From the NCBI RefSeq assembly GCF_009696465.1, contig NZ_VULX01000003.1:62001-126000 (forward strand): a DNA stretch of 64,000 nucleotides, read 5' to 3'. Under the pieces are notes generated by a model. It searched no databases and was not told the origin of the DNA. It saw only the letters and a program-made list of their open reading frames with translations. This document shows, piece by piece, positions 18,071 to 26,682 of the stretch. Both the position numbers and the translations under genes were made by a program. How positions within the stretch are numbered: the first letter of the stretch is position 1; the number at the start of each line of letters is the position of its first letter. The stretch comes from Inconstantimicrobium porci (lineage in GTDB: Bacteria > Bacillota > Clostridia > Clostridiales > Clostridiaceae).

Positions 18071-18736
18071 ATGATTAGAATTTTGTTTTTAGAGGATGAA
18101 CCTACCATACAGGATGTTACTGCTGAGTATATGAAAATGAAGAATTATGATGTTACTTGTGTAAAAGATGCTAAAGAAGCACTTTATAAGATAAAAAATG
18201 ATAAATATGATTTAGCAGTTTTAGATATAAATGTACCCAAAGGAAGTGGATTGGATGTGCTGGAGTATATTAAAAGCAGCAACAGTAGCACAGCAACTAT
18301 AATGCTTACTGCATTAGGTGATGAGGAAACACAGATTCGAGCATTTAATATGAATGCAGATGATTATGTTGTAAAACCTTTTTCACCTATTTTACTATTG
18401 AAAAGGATTGAGGCGGTTTTGAGAAGAACTATTAATCAAAACAGTGAGGTTCTTAAGAAAGATGGTTTATTTATTAAAGATGATTCGTATGAAGTATATT
18501 ATAATAATGTGTCTTTAAAGTTAACATTAAGTGAATTTCTTCTTTTGCAGACTCTAATGAAGGAACCTCAACGTGCTTTTACAAGAGAACAACTGATACT
18601 TAGGATATTTGATGATGAGTATTGTGGTAATGATAGGATTATTGATGCACATGTAAAAAATATTAGAAAAAAACTTCCTAAAAATTATATAAAAACTGTA
18701 AACGGGATAGGATACCAGTTTAATAAGGAGGCATAA
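18071..18736 (+). CDS. OmpR-family response regulator (orphaned)
   Basis: The 221-residue protein has a receiver domain (LFLEDEP acidic pocket, phospho-acceptor Asp in AVLDINVP, Thr in MLTAL, Lys in VVKPF) and a C-terminal winged-helix DNA-binding domain (~130-220, with SEFLLLQTLM and DRIIDAHVKNIRKKL). The start has AGAGGAGG upstream. It would be phosphorylated by the kinase encoded immediately downstream, but that gene is cut by an insertion sequence, so the regulator has lost its cognate sensor and is either silent or fed by another kinase. Confidence 0.93.
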   Translation: MIRILFLEDEPTIQDVTAEYMKMKNYDVTCVKDAKEALYKIKNDKYDLAVLDINVPKGSGLDVLEYIKSSNSSTATIMLTALGDEETQIRAFNMNADDYVVKPFSPILLLKRIEAVLRRTINQNSEVLKKDGLFIKDDSYEVYYNNVSLKLTLSEFLLLQTLMKEPQRAFTREQLILRIFDDEYCGNDRIIDAHVKNIRKKLPKNYIKTVNGIGYQFNKEA

Positions 18737-18737
18737 T

Positions 18738-19154
18738 ATGAATTTGTCTAAAAAAACATTTACCTACAGCAGTATAATGGCAGCGTGTATTGTAGTAATA
18801 GTTCTGGGGTATTTTATATTGATGCTTCCATCGCTTTATGTGAATTATATGGAAAGACTTAATTATGATTCGATAAAGGAGGTGCAGAAAGTTTACCTCA
18901 GAGATAGATGCTATAAAAATGTGAAGTCCAGGAATCCAACATCTACATGTACAGTATCTATTCCTAAGAACAAGGATGAAATTAAAGTAGAAAATGCACT
19001 GGGAACTATTGATGCTATTATTTATGATCAGGATATAAAAAACATCCTTAATGAAGGCAGAAAGATTTTCTCAAAATCTTTTGATGGAGAGAAACTTAAA
19101 GATTCCGAGTTTGATAAATTAAAAGAATGTGGAAATAACACCACTTTACAATAA
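18738..19154 (+). pseudogene. Sensor histidine kinase, N-terminal fragment cut by IS
   Basis: The frame starts one base after the response regulator stop (AAGGAGG site) and encodes a membrane segment (IMAACIVVIVLGYFILML) and part of an extracytoplasmic sensor domain. About 133 codons are native; the last residues (TTLQ and stop) come from the left terminal repeat of the insertion sequence at 19136. No second membrane segment, HAMP, phosphoacceptor His or ATPase domain exists here. The sequence right of the IS does not resume the kinase, so the rest of the gene has been deleted, not just interrupted. Confidence 0.88.
19136..19151 (+). repeat. Left terminal inverted repeat of IS
   Basis: TAACACCACTTTACAA, an exact inverse match to 20574-20589. 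It supplies the stop codon that ends the sensor kinase fragment. Confidence 0.88.
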
Positions 19155-19156
19155 AA

Positions 19157-20353
19157 TTAGCTGACTTCGTCTTGCAAAGCAAAGTAATTAATAGCATCTT
19201 TAATTGTTATAATATTTTTTACAGATTGTAGTGTTTTCAACAACTTATCAATAAATAATTCCTTGAGAATGCCTTCTGACAAGTGATATTTAAATTCTTG
19301 TGGACTTTGAAATTGATATTTAGAAAATTGCTCATTTATAAAAGGTAAAGTAATACACATGGTATAGGCTACCCCTAGTAAATTGACATACTTCTCTATA
19401 CCAGCTTTACTTATTACCATATAATTACTAAACGACCAAAAAGTTTTTTGTTGATAAAATATTACTTCAATATTCCAACGAATTTTGTAAATATTATAAA
19501 TTGTTTTATCAAGTTTATCAGAATCATTTGCTGTTGAATTATCAAAACTATTGATATCATCAGGATTTATTGTGCTCATATATAAACGTACAGACTTGAA
19601 AGTCTCTATGTCGGTAGTAGTAACTGTTATATACACAATTTTATCTGTCAAATTTGTTTTTGCTTGTGTATGAGCTATAAAATATTTGCCGTCTTTAACA
19701 TAATCAAGAGTTTTATAATTAATTCTATGACCTCTTTTTCTAGGACGGCCTCTTTTTCCTGTATGTTTTTCATATGAAACTTCATACATCACAGTATCCG
19801 AACGCAAAGCACCTAAAACATTTATATTTGCAAATTTTTCAATTTCATCTATAAATGGCTTTTTAGTATACCAAGAGTCACATGTAACTATGACTTGATA
19901 TTCTTCAAGTGCAGGGGCAACGGATGCTACCATATCAGCAGCTAATTTTAATTTTGTTTTTGATTTATCGTAGAGTTTGTATTGCACTGGAATTTTAATA
20001 TAATGAATTTTTTTATTATACATTACTGGAATAGCCATAGCTAAACATACAAAACAATGCCCATTTAAATAATTAGATCCGTTTTTACTTGTATGATCAA
20101 ATAGCTTACTATAACAATCAAAATGTTTTCCAAATTTACTTTGAAGTGTATCATCAACTATTAAATAAATAGTTATATTATCTTTTAATTCATTTGGAAT
20201 AAGCTTTATTAAAATGTTGATAGTTGCTATCGCTAACTCGGTTATATTAAAATTCTTTTCTGATAAGAAATAGTAAAATCTATTTAAGCAGACATTCCAA
20301 TACTTTCTTATAAATTTATCATAAAGTAATTTTATAGACTTAGCTTCTTGCAT
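19157..20353 (-). CDS. DDE transposase of IS4/IS701-like element
   Basis: The 398-residue protein shows the catalytic layout of this DDE group: first Asp in LIVDDTLQSKFG, second Asp in VTCDSWYTK, and a C-terminal Glu in the YKIRWNIEVIFYQQK motif (Y-(2)-R-(3)-E pattern). A basic GKRGRPRKRG stretch lies in the middle. The length is normal for the family and no stop or frameshift is visible, so it may be active. The start is uncertain: no good ribosome site precedes the Met at 20353. The gene nearly fills the element, with its stop 5 bases inside the left repeat. Confidence 0.88.
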   Translation of the reverse strand: MQEAKSIKLLYDKFIRKYWNVCLNRFYYFLSEKNFNITELAIATINILIKLIPNELKDNITIYLIVDDTLQSKFGKHFDCYSKLFDHTSKNGSNYLNGHCFVCLAMAIPVMYNKKIHYIKIPVQYKLYDKSKTKLKLAADMVASVAPALEEYQVIVTCDSWYTKKPFIDEIEKFANINVLGALRSDTVMYEVSYEKHTGKRGRPRKRGHRINYKTLDYVKDGKYFIAHTQAKTNLTDKIVYITVTTTDIETFKSVRLYMSTINPDDINSFDNSTANDSDKLDKTIYNIYKIRWNIEVIFYQQKTFWSFSNYMVISKAGIEKYVNLLGVAYTMCITLPFINEQFSKYQFQSPQEFKYHLSEGILKELFIDKLLKTLQSVKNIITIKDAINYFALQDEVS

Positions 20354-20573
20354 ATATAGAATTGAGATTACTATTATTTGAAAGTTATCAAAGCTTCGTT
20401 TATAAAAAATACTTTTATATGCAGTTAATATTTTTTTAATGTATTAATTAGTGAATTATTACCAATACTATTCATAGAACCAAACACCGTCCTTACAAAA
20501 GAGTTTGTTTGTTATGCTTAGTTTGTACAGGAAACGGTTTTTGGTTCGTTGTATTTTATGGTAATTTAATTAC

Positions 20574-20589
20574 TTGTAAAGTGGTGTTA
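20574..20589 (-). repeat. Right terminal inverted repeat of IS
   Basis: TTGTAAAGTGGTGTTA on the plus strand, the exact complement of the left repeat. Confidence 0.88.
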
Positions 20590-20634
20590 AGTTAATCATA
20601 ACATGAAATATAACAATTATGAGGATAAATTTAT

Positions 20635-20937
20635 ATGAGGATGCGTAATCTTTTTAGAAAAGAGACTCAGAGTAAGATGTTTACAACTTCAGAAGCTAAA
20701 GAAATTGCCAAGAAATTAGGAATAGATTTTTCAAAGGAAAAATTTGATCTTTCACAGTTTACAATAGGGGTTAACGTAGAATTAGAACATGGCAGGAAAT
20801 CTGAGAAAACAAATGTTACTAATGATAATCCTATTTTGACTGGCAAGATTGCACTGGCACATCTTATGGAGTTTCCAGATTATTATACAAGGCTTACTAA
20901 GCTTGAAGAAGAAGCCAAAGCTGACTGGAATAAATAA
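20635..20937 (+). CDS. DUF5661 family protein
   Basis: This 100-residue protein matches the DUF5661 pattern as I recall it: FTTSEAKEIAKKLGIDF, then SQFTIGVNVELEHG and a C-terminal LAHLMEFPDYYTRLTKLEEEA helix. The family is common in bacteria, and its function is unknown. The start at 20635 is supported by GAGGA 9 bases upstream. It sits just right of the insertion sequence and ends in a bidirectional terminator shared with the phytase-like gene. Confidence 0.8.
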   Translation: MRMRNLFRKETQSKMFTTSEAKEIAKKLGIDFSKEKFDLSQFTIGVNVELEHGRKSEKTNVTNDNPILTGKIALAHLMEFPDYYTRLTKLEEEAKADWNK

Positions 20938-20941
20938 AGTT

Positions 20942-20986
20942 AAAAGAGCTGTTTACAATCATAAACATTGTAAACAACTCTTTTTT
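20942..20986. terminator. Bidirectional terminator
   Basis: The stem AAAAGAG-ct-GTTTACAAT / ATTGTAAAC-aa-CTCTTTT has T runs on both strands and serves the two convergent genes. Confidence 0.85.
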
Positions 20987-21905
20987 ATATGTGTAGTTTT
21001 ATCCAGTTGCTCCATGATGGATTGTTATCTTTGGCATTTGATTTGCAGTATTCATAAAACTTTGATAAAAATACAAATTCTTTACCCTGACTGAATTCTG
21101 CTTTAGTTTCTTCTTTAAATGAAACTGGGAAGTTAACCTGTCTTGTAATAATATCATCTAGAGATACATAGTTACAGTTTTTGATGATATCATACATGAT
21201 CATAAATGTTGTTGTTCTGCCAACGCCTTCCTTGCAGTGGAAATGAAGCCATGAGTTCTTTGACTGGTTTTTTACTAGATTAAGAAAATAATCGACTGCT
21301 GAATTATCAGGCAAATCAAAGTCGGTAACAGGTATTCTTATATAGGAAAGGCCATTACTTTTAACAAGTGTTTCTTCAGTATATGTTACTGTTGGGGTTA
21401 TAGTAACATCGGGACGATTATAGAAAGTGAGTGGTTTATTAAGCGGAACGCTCTTTAATAGTTTATTTTCCCTCATATTTATCTGAGATAGGTTTAAACC
21501 AGCATTAGCATTATCACGTGCATTAGCCCAGCTTATAGGAAGTTCGTTTATAAAGCCATGTGATTCCTGTCTTAAATCAATATCTGTAATTTTGTAAGGT
21601 GATTTTATAGCATCTACAAGCAGTGGAAGATTAGTTTTTGAAAACTGTTCACTGCCTGATATATTTAATGTGCTCATACCCTTGGTATTGATATTTGTGT
21701 TATTAAATACTGATAAGTCAGCTGTAGTCCTGAAATGTGTTGGGAGTTGGTCAAAACGCATTATATCAAGAATTAGATGAATTTCATCACTATTAGTATC
21801 ACTTAGATTATTGCTTTTGCCTTCAGAAGCAGCTCCTAATAAGAATAAGCATAGAAATATACATGATAGTAATGCGATTATTTTTTTCCTATTCTTTTTA
21901 TTCAA
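20985..21905 (-). CDS. Secreted PTP-like phytase / inositol-phosphate phosphatase
   Basis: The 306-residue product has an N-terminal signal peptide (IIALLSCIFLCLFLLGAA) and the cysteine-phosphatase loop HCKEGVGRT with catalytic Cys224 and Arg230. An upstream DLRQESHGFING-like segment and the FDLPDNS loop, which would hold the general acid, match the PTP-like phytase family. Such enzymes remove phosphates from myo-inositol hexakisphosphate outside the cell and are related to type III effector phosphatases. Translation probably starts at TTG 21905, with TAGGAGA about 9 bases upstream; an ATG in between opens a five-codon frame only. It is a single gene divergent from the LD-carboxypeptidase. 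Use on phytate versus phosphoprotein is not settled by sequence. Confidence 0.85.
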   Translation of the reverse strand: MNKKNRKKIIALLSCIFLCLFLLGAASEGKSNNLSDTNSDEIHLILDIMRFDQLPTHFRTTADLSVFNNTNINTKGMSTLNISGSEQFSKTNLPLLVDAIKSPYKITDIDLRQESHGFINELPISWANARDNANAGLNLSQINMRENKLLKSVPLNKPLTFYNRPDVTITPTVTYTEETLVKSNGLSYIRIPVTDFDLPDNSAVDYFLNLVKNQSKNSWLHFHCKEGVGRTTTFMIMYDIIKNCNYVSLDDIITRQVNFPVSFKEETKAEFSQGKEFVFLSKFYEYCKSNAKDNNPSWSNWIKLHI

Positions 21906-22060
21906 TAATCTTCATCTCCTAAAAAATAATTTCTTGTTTATTTATATATTTTGGCTAAGTATTCTCAATTTTATGATTTGCATAATTAATGTTTTTATGT
22001 ATATTCTTTAGTCAGTATATGATGTAAAATAATAAATGGATTGTTTTAGGAGGAGATAAT

Positions 22061-22921
22061 ATGAAGAAACTGCATATAGGCGATAAAGTCGCATTAGTAG
22101 CTAATTCTAATGGATTATATAAAGAAAATGCTGAAAAGGTTGAAAGACTGACAGCGGTACTTACTGATATGGGGCTTGATGTTCAGAAATCAAAGTATAT
22201 TTATGCTGAAAATTCAATTTTTAATGGAACAGGAAAAGAACGAGCATCTGAACTTATGAGTTTTTTTGAGGATAACAGTATAAAAGCTGTGTTTGATATT
22301 TCAGGTGGTGATGTTGCTAACCAGGTTATTGGATATCTTGATTTTGAAAAAATAAAAAATAACAAAAAGATGTTTTTTGGGTATAGTGATCTTACTGTAA
22401 TATTGAATTCATTATATTCTCAATGTGGATTGGAAACTTATCTGTATCAGATAAGGAATCTTGTTTCTGATAACGCAGAAAAACAGATAGCAGAATTCAA
22501 AAAGACATTTATGAATGATGAGGAAACACTTTTAGACTTTGATTATAAATGGCTTAAAGGAAAATCTATGCATGGGGTAGTTGTAGGTGGAAATATAAGA
22601 TGTTTTTTAAAGCTTGCTGGTACAAAATATATGCCTGATTTTACAGACAAAATATTATTTATTGAAAGTCTTGGCGGAGATGTAGCGAAGATGGCTACAT
22701 TCCTTGCACAATACAAAATGATGGGTGTCTTTGATAAGATTAAGGGAATAATACTTGGAACATATACAGAAATGCAGAGAAAAGAATATAGACCTTCTAT
22801 AGAAGAACTTGTTCTAGAAGCTATTGGTGAGAGAAACATACCTATAGCAAAAACAGAAATGATAGGCCATGGCACAGATTCAAAGTGTATTGTTATTGGC
22901 AGAGACATTAAATTAGAGTAA
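22061..22921 (+). CDS. LD-carboxypeptidase (S66 family, MccF-like)
   Basis: The 286-residue protein has S66 features: the VALVANSNGL start, the nucleophile elbow FGYSDLT (Ser109), Glu202 in ESLGGD and His270 in IGHGTDSK, giving the Ser-Glu-His triad. S66 peptidases trim the L,D bond of tetrapeptide stems in cell-wall recycling or cleave microcin C-type compounds and so give self-immunity. A TTAGGAGGAG site supports the start. Its stop overlaps the start of a membrane transporter gene (TAATG), so the two are translationally coupled. That pairing could mean uptake of wall peptides or of a toxic peptide-nucleotide; I cannot choose. Confidence 0.9.
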   Translation: MKKLHIGDKVALVANSNGLYKENAEKVERLTAVLTDMGLDVQKSKYIYAENSIFNGTGKERASELMSFFEDNSIKAVFDISGGDVANQVIGYLDFEKIKNNKKMFFGYSDLTVILNSLYSQCGLETYLYQIRNLVSDNAEKQIAEFKKTFMNDEETLLDFDYKWLKGKSMHGVVVGGNIRCFLKLAGTKYMPDFTDKILFIESLGGDVAKMATFLAQYKMMGVFDKIKGIILGTYTEMQRKEYRPSIEELVLEAIGERNIPIAKTEMIGHGTDSKCIVIGRDIKLE

Positions 22922-24042
22922 TGAAGAGGGATTATATGAAAATAGAAAAAATTAAAAAATATATCAAAGACGAAACTGTACTTGTAATTGCAGTCCTTTT
23001 GGCATGTGTAACATCTGTGTTTTCGTTGCCCAAAATTGAATACATAGATTTCAAAGTGCTGATTACTCTTTTTAACCTGATGATAATAGTTGCGGCATTC
23101 AGGAAAATGAATGTGCTTGATTATATAGCAGTATCAGTAGTTAGCAGGTGTAAAAGTTACAGGACGGTGTATTTATCACTTGTCTTTATAACTTTTATAT
23201 CATCAATGTTTGTTACAAACGATGTGGCACTTCTGACATTTGTGCCGATTACACTGATCATTGGTGAGAAAATAGATATTGATGTTATTAAGACTGTGGT
23301 GCTGCAGACAATAGCAGCTAATCTTGGCAGCAGCTTTACACCAATGGGTAATCCACAGAATATTTTTGTATATAATTTCTATAATATTAAAACATCTGAA
23401 TCTTTCAGGATTACATCAGTAATAGTCTTATTATCAGTGATTTTTCTAGTATTCTTTATACTCAGGGGAAAGAATGAAAGTATTGAACTGACATTTAATA
23501 AAATAAACATTAAAAGTAAGTCAAAGCTAGCTATTTTTTCAGTTGTTTTAATTATAATATTGTTATCTGTATTTCATGTATTAGATTATAGAATAGCTTT
23601 TGCTGTTACAGTTGTGTCTGTACTTATTATGGATAGGTCACTGATAACAAGAGTTGATTATTCACTGTTGATAACATTTGTGGGATTCTTCATTTTTGTC
23701 GGCAACATTTCAAATATGCCTGCAGTAAAATCATTTATGGGGGGAATTCTCAAAAGTGCAGATAATACTTTCTGGGCAGGGCTTATTTCCAGTCAGTTTA
23801 TCAGCAATGTACCGGCAACTATGCTTTTATCAGGATTCACCGGCTATTATAAAGAACTGCTTCTTGCAGTTAATATCGGAGGATTAGGAACGCTTATTGC
23901 ATCGCTTGCCAGTGTAATTTCGTACAAGCTTTATGTTAAAGAATATGGTGAAACTTCAGGAAAGTATATGAGGGTATTTTCACTGTATAATTTTTTGGGC
24001 CTAATATTATTTGCGGTAGCAGCAAAATTAATCTTGATTTAA
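22921..24042 (+). CDS. SLC13/ArsB-NhaD-superfamily anion transporter
   Basis: This 373-residue membrane protein has about 10 hydrophobic segments and two matching motifs of the ion-transporter superfamily: SSMFVTNDVALLTFVP and later SNVPATMLLSGF, each with an Asn-rich hairpin loop. It also has LGSSFTPMGNPQNIFVYNF, typical of the DASS/CitM-like group that carries dicarboxylates, citrate or arsenite. The first ATG overlaps the upstream stop (TAATG). A second ATG at 22936 has a better placed AGAGGG, so either may be used. Coupling to the LD-carboxypeptidase is unusual; substrate unknown. Confidence 0.82.
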   Translation: MKRDYMKIEKIKKYIKDETVLVIAVLLACVTSVFSLPKIEYIDFKVLITLFNLMIIVAAFRKMNVLDYIAVSVVSRCKSYRTVYLSLVFITFISSMFVTNDVALLTFVPITLIIGEKIDIDVIKTVVLQTIAANLGSSFTPMGNPQNIFVYNFYNIKTSESFRITSVIVLLSVIFLVFFILRGKNESIELTFNKINIKSKSKLAIFSVVLIIILLSVFHVLDYRIAFAVTVVSVLIMDRSLITRVDYSLLITFVGFFIFVGNISNMPAVKSFMGGILKSADNTFWAGLISSQFISNVPATMLLSGFTGYYKELLLAVNIGGLGTLIASLASVISYKLYVKEYGETSGKYMRVFSLYNFLGLILFAVAAKLILI

Positions 24043-24145
24043 GATATAGCAAAAAATGTATTTACATCATATGTTAAAGGTGGTAAAATCAAATTGTATT
24101 TATTTTATAGCATTAGAGATGATGCTTGAAAGGAGTTGTTTTAGA

Positions 24146-24178
24146 ATGAAAAAGAATATAAAGGTGATTAATATCTAA
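24146..24178 (+). CDS. 10-residue leader peptide upstream of rsgA
   Basis: ATG 24146 follows GAAAGGAG by 10 bases and encodes MKKNIKVINI then a stop. It lies in the 375-base gap before rsgA, ahead of a terminator-like hairpin. A real ribosome site on such a short frame suggests a leader peptide; no direct evidence of translation is possible here. Confidence 0.45.
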   Translation: MKKNIKVINI

Positions 24179-24263
24179 AACTTAATATTTACAGAAATAC
24201 GGAATGAAGCTGTATTTTTGTGTTTAAAGACCTTTCACAAATAAATGCTGTAAAAAGAAAAAT

Positions 24264-24338
24264 AAAATGGGGTTAATATCCATAGTTGGCAGCCTATTTA
24301 ATGAGGGCTGTTTACTATGGATTTTTTATACCCATTTT
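24264..24338 (+). terminator. Compound terminator/attenuator hairpin in rsgA leader
   Basis: Three nested stems are visible: AAAATGGG (24264-24271) / CCCATTTT (24331-24338), ATCCATAGT (24278-24286) / ACTATGGAT (24314-24322), and CAGCC / GGCTG (24290-24310). The middle stem is followed by TTTTTT, the form of an intrinsic terminator, while the outer stem would cover that U tract. The two arrangements could be alternative states. Confidence 0.6.
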
Positions 24339-24362
24339 TATTAGTTAAAGGAGGAGTGTATT

Positions 24363-24428
24363 ATGAGAAAATTTAGTTTTTGTATAGAAAAGAGATACTT
24401 TAATTTTATGGAGGAATTTGATGAATAA
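24363..24428 (+). CDS. 21-residue upstream ORF overlapping rsgA start
   Basis: ATG 24363 has an almost perfect AAAGGAGGAG site and encodes MRKFSFCIEKRYFNFMEEFD plus Glu. Its stop (24426-24428) lies 8 bases past the rsgA ATG at 24421, so ribosomes ending the small frame are placed on the rsgA start. The rsgA ribosome site GGAGGA lies inside this small frame. That arrangement is typical of translational coupling. Confidence 0.5.
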   Translation: MRKFSFCIEKRYFNFMEEFDE

Positions 24429-25482
24429 TATTAATTTAGAAGAATTTGGATATAGTGATTTTTATAAAAGACAAGTTGAGGAAATGAATATAGATGATAA
24501 AGATATTGTTCCAGCAAGAGTAATTGAAGTGCATAAGGAACAGTATAAAGTAATAAGCCGTTTTGGGGAAAAGTCTGCAAAGCTTAAGGGCTCATTATTT
24601 TATAATGACAGTTTTGAGAATGAGTATCCAACTGTTGGAGATTTTGTTCTAGTAAAGTATAATCCTATGGGTGATGACGTAATCTATGAAGTGTTAAAGA
24701 GAAAAAGTAAATTTTCTCGTCTTGATTCATGGAATCTGAAAGAACAGATTGTTGCGGCTAATTTTGATTATGTATTTATAGTTGTATCAATGAATTATGA
24801 TTTTAATATAAAGAGGATAGAAAGGTATATAGCTTGTGCATGGCAGAGCGGAGGAACTCCTGTTATAATTCTAACTAAGTGTGATTTATGCAGTGACTAT
24901 TCTGAAATGATAGAGAAACTTAATGAAATAGCCTTTGGTATAGATATATTTGCAGTAAGCTCTTATACTGGTTACGGTATTGATGAACTTAAGAAATATA
25001 TAAAGCGCAATAAGACACTTGTACTTCTTGGTTCGTCAGGCGTTGGTAAATCATCATTAACTAATACATTGGCAGGTAAAGAAATAATGAAAGTTAATGA
25101 TATAAGAGAAGATGATAGTAAAGGAAGACATACAACTACACATAGACAGATGATTTTTGTTAGCGATGGAAATATGGTAATTGATACTCCTGGGATGAGA
25201 GAAATGGGATTATGGGATGCTGAAAATGGTATGGATGAGACTTTCAGCGATATTGAAGAATTGGCACATAATTGTAAATTTAGTGATTGTACTCATAACA
25301 GTGAGCCAGGCTGTGCAGTGAGAAAGGCGCTACAAGAGGACACTTTATCTAAAGAAAGATTTAAAAATTATTTGAAGCTTCAGAAAGAAGTTAAGTTTGC
25401 GATGGAGAAAGAAAAAAGAAAACTTAAATCAAGAGAATTCAACAATAGAAAGAAAAAAATGAAGCTTAAGTGGAGAGCATAG
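24421..25482 (+). CDS. rsgA: Ribosome small-subunit-dependent GTPase A
   Basis: The 353-residue protein has the circularly permuted GTPase order of RsgA/YjeQ: an N-terminal OB fold (~30-95), G4 TKCD, then G1 GSSGVGKSS (residues 204-212), G3 DTPGMRE, and a C-terminal zinc knuckle with Cys and His ligands (CKFSDCTHNSEPGC). RsgA assists late assembly of the 30S subunit. The ATG at 24421 is chosen because GGAGGA lies 6 bases upstream. The ending is Lys/Arg rich, as expected for rRNA contact. A structured leader with two small ORFs precedes the gene. A housekeeping copy may exist elsewhere, since this one is not in the usual stp-prkC-rsgA-rpe cluster. Confidence 0.92.
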   Translation: MNNINLEEFGYSDFYKRQVEEMNIDDKDIVPARVIEVHKEQYKVISRFGEKSAKLKGSLFYNDSFENEYPTVGDFVLVKYNPMGDDVIYEVLKRKSKFSRLDSWNLKEQIVAANFDYVFIVVSMNYDFNIKRIERYIACAWQSGGTPVIILTKCDLCSDYSEMIEKLNEIAFGIDIFAVSSYTGYGIDELKKYIKRNKTLVLLGSSGVGKSSLTNTLAGKEIMKVNDIREDDSKGRHTTTHRQMIFVSDGNMVIDTPGMREMGLWDAENGMDETFSDIEELAHNCKFSDCTHNSEPGCAVRKALQEDTLSKERFKNYLKLQKEVKFAMEKEKRKLKSREFNNRKKKMKLKWRA

Positions 25483-25514
25483 AAAATAAGTTATTTAAAG
25501 GAGAAGAATAAATT

Positions 25515-26651
25515 ATGAAGTTTGTTTTAGCGCCAGATTCATTTAAGGAGAGCATGACATCTAAAGAGGTCTGTAATGCAATTACTGAGGGAATAAGGAA
25601 AGTATTTAGCAATGCAGAGATAATAGCAGTTCCGATGGCTGATGGTGGTGAAGGCACAATGCAGTCTATGATTGACAGTACAAATGGAACGATTTATTCT
25701 GAAATAGTAAAAGGCCCGTTAGGAAGAGATATTAAGGCACAGTTTGGAATACTTGGCGATAAGAATACAGCAATAGTTGAAGCTGCAGAAGCATGTGGCT
25801 TGCAGCTTGTAGATAAATCATTAAGAAATCCGTTAATTACAACAACTTATGGTGTTGGACAGCTTATTAAGTCTGCGCTTGATATGAATATCAATAAATT
25901 AATCATTACGCTTGGAGGGAGCTCAACTAATGATGGAGGAGTAGGGATGCTTCAGGCTCTTGGTGTCAAATTTCTTGATGAAAAAGATGAAGAAATATCA
26001 TTTGGAGGGGCTTTCCTTTCTAAGATACGCAAAATTGATATTAGCATGATTGATAAGAGAATTAAGAATATTGAGATAAAGGCAGCCTGTGATGTTAAAA
26101 ATCATCTTACTGGAGATAAGGGCGCAAGCAGAGTGTTTGCGAAACAAAAAGGTGCATCAGAGGAAGACATAGTTATGCTTGATAATAATTTAAAACATTA
26201 TGCGAATGTGGTAAAAGAACAGTATGGAATTGACATTGATAATGTTGAAGGTGCTGGCGCTGCTGGAGGATTAGGCGCTGCTGTTACTGGATTCTTAGGC
26301 GGAAAGCTAGAAAATGGCTTTAGTATAGTTTCTCAGTGCTGCAATTTAGAATCAAAGATGAAAAATGCAGATTTCGTCATTACAGGTGAAGGAAGTATTG
26401 ATTCACAGACAAAAGAGGGCAAGACACCTTATGGAGTTGCAAAAACTGCTAAGAAGTTTTATATACCTGTGATAGCATTATGTGGCAGATCAGGAGAAGG
26501 AATAGAAGAATTATATGAAGAGATTGATTCAATTGTATGTATAGTTCCGGGAGCTGTAGCTCTTGAAGATGCACTTAAAAATGGTAAAATTAATATAACG
26601 AGGACAATGGAGAATATCTGTAGAATAATAAAAATTTCAAAGAATTTATAA
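25515..26651 (+). CDS. glxK: Glycerate kinase
   Basis: The 378-residue protein matches the GarK/GlxK family: it starts KFVLAPDSFKESMTSKE, has the substrate loop PMADGGEGTMQ, LGGSSTNDGGVGMLQ, and the C-terminal GEGSIDSQTKEGKTP segment. The enzyme phosphorylates D-glycerate to 2-phosphoglycerate (2-kinase type), feeding serine/glyoxylate-derived carbon into glycolysis. AAAGGAG precedes the start. It is followed after 31 bases by the nicotinamidase-like gene, likely in the same transcript as rsgA (32 bases upstream), but these functions have no obvious link. Confidence 0.93.
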   Translation: MKFVLAPDSFKESMTSKEVCNAITEGIRKVFSNAEIIAVPMADGGEGTMQSMIDSTNGTIYSEIVKGPLGRDIKAQFGILGDKNTAIVEAAEACGLQLVDKSLRNPLITTTYGVGQLIKSALDMNINKLIITLGGSSTNDGGVGMLQALGVKFLDEKDEEISFGGAFLSKIRKIDISMIDKRIKNIEIKAACDVKNHLTGDKGASRVFAKQKGASEEDIVMLDNNLKHYANVVKEQYGIDIDNVEGAGAAGGLGAAVTGFLGGKLENGFSIVSQCCNLESKMKNADFVITGEGSIDSQTKEGKTPYGVAKTAKKFYIPVIALCGRSGEGIEELYEEIDSIVCIVPGAVALEDALKNGKINITRTMENICRIIKISKNL

Positions 26652-26682
26652 AATAATAGTTAAGAGATAGGAGAGAATATAA

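Larger units (their letters stand above)
19136..20589. mobile_element. Insertion sequence, IS4/IS701-like, 1454 bp
   Basis: The element is bounded by 16-bp perfect terminal inverted repeats (TAACACCACTTTACAA at 19136-19151; its complement at 20574-20589) and carries one transposase gene on the minus strand. The flanks, GTGGAAA to the left and AGTTAAT to the right, show no obvious target-site duplication, which fits a deletion next to the element after insertion. Confidence 0.88.
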
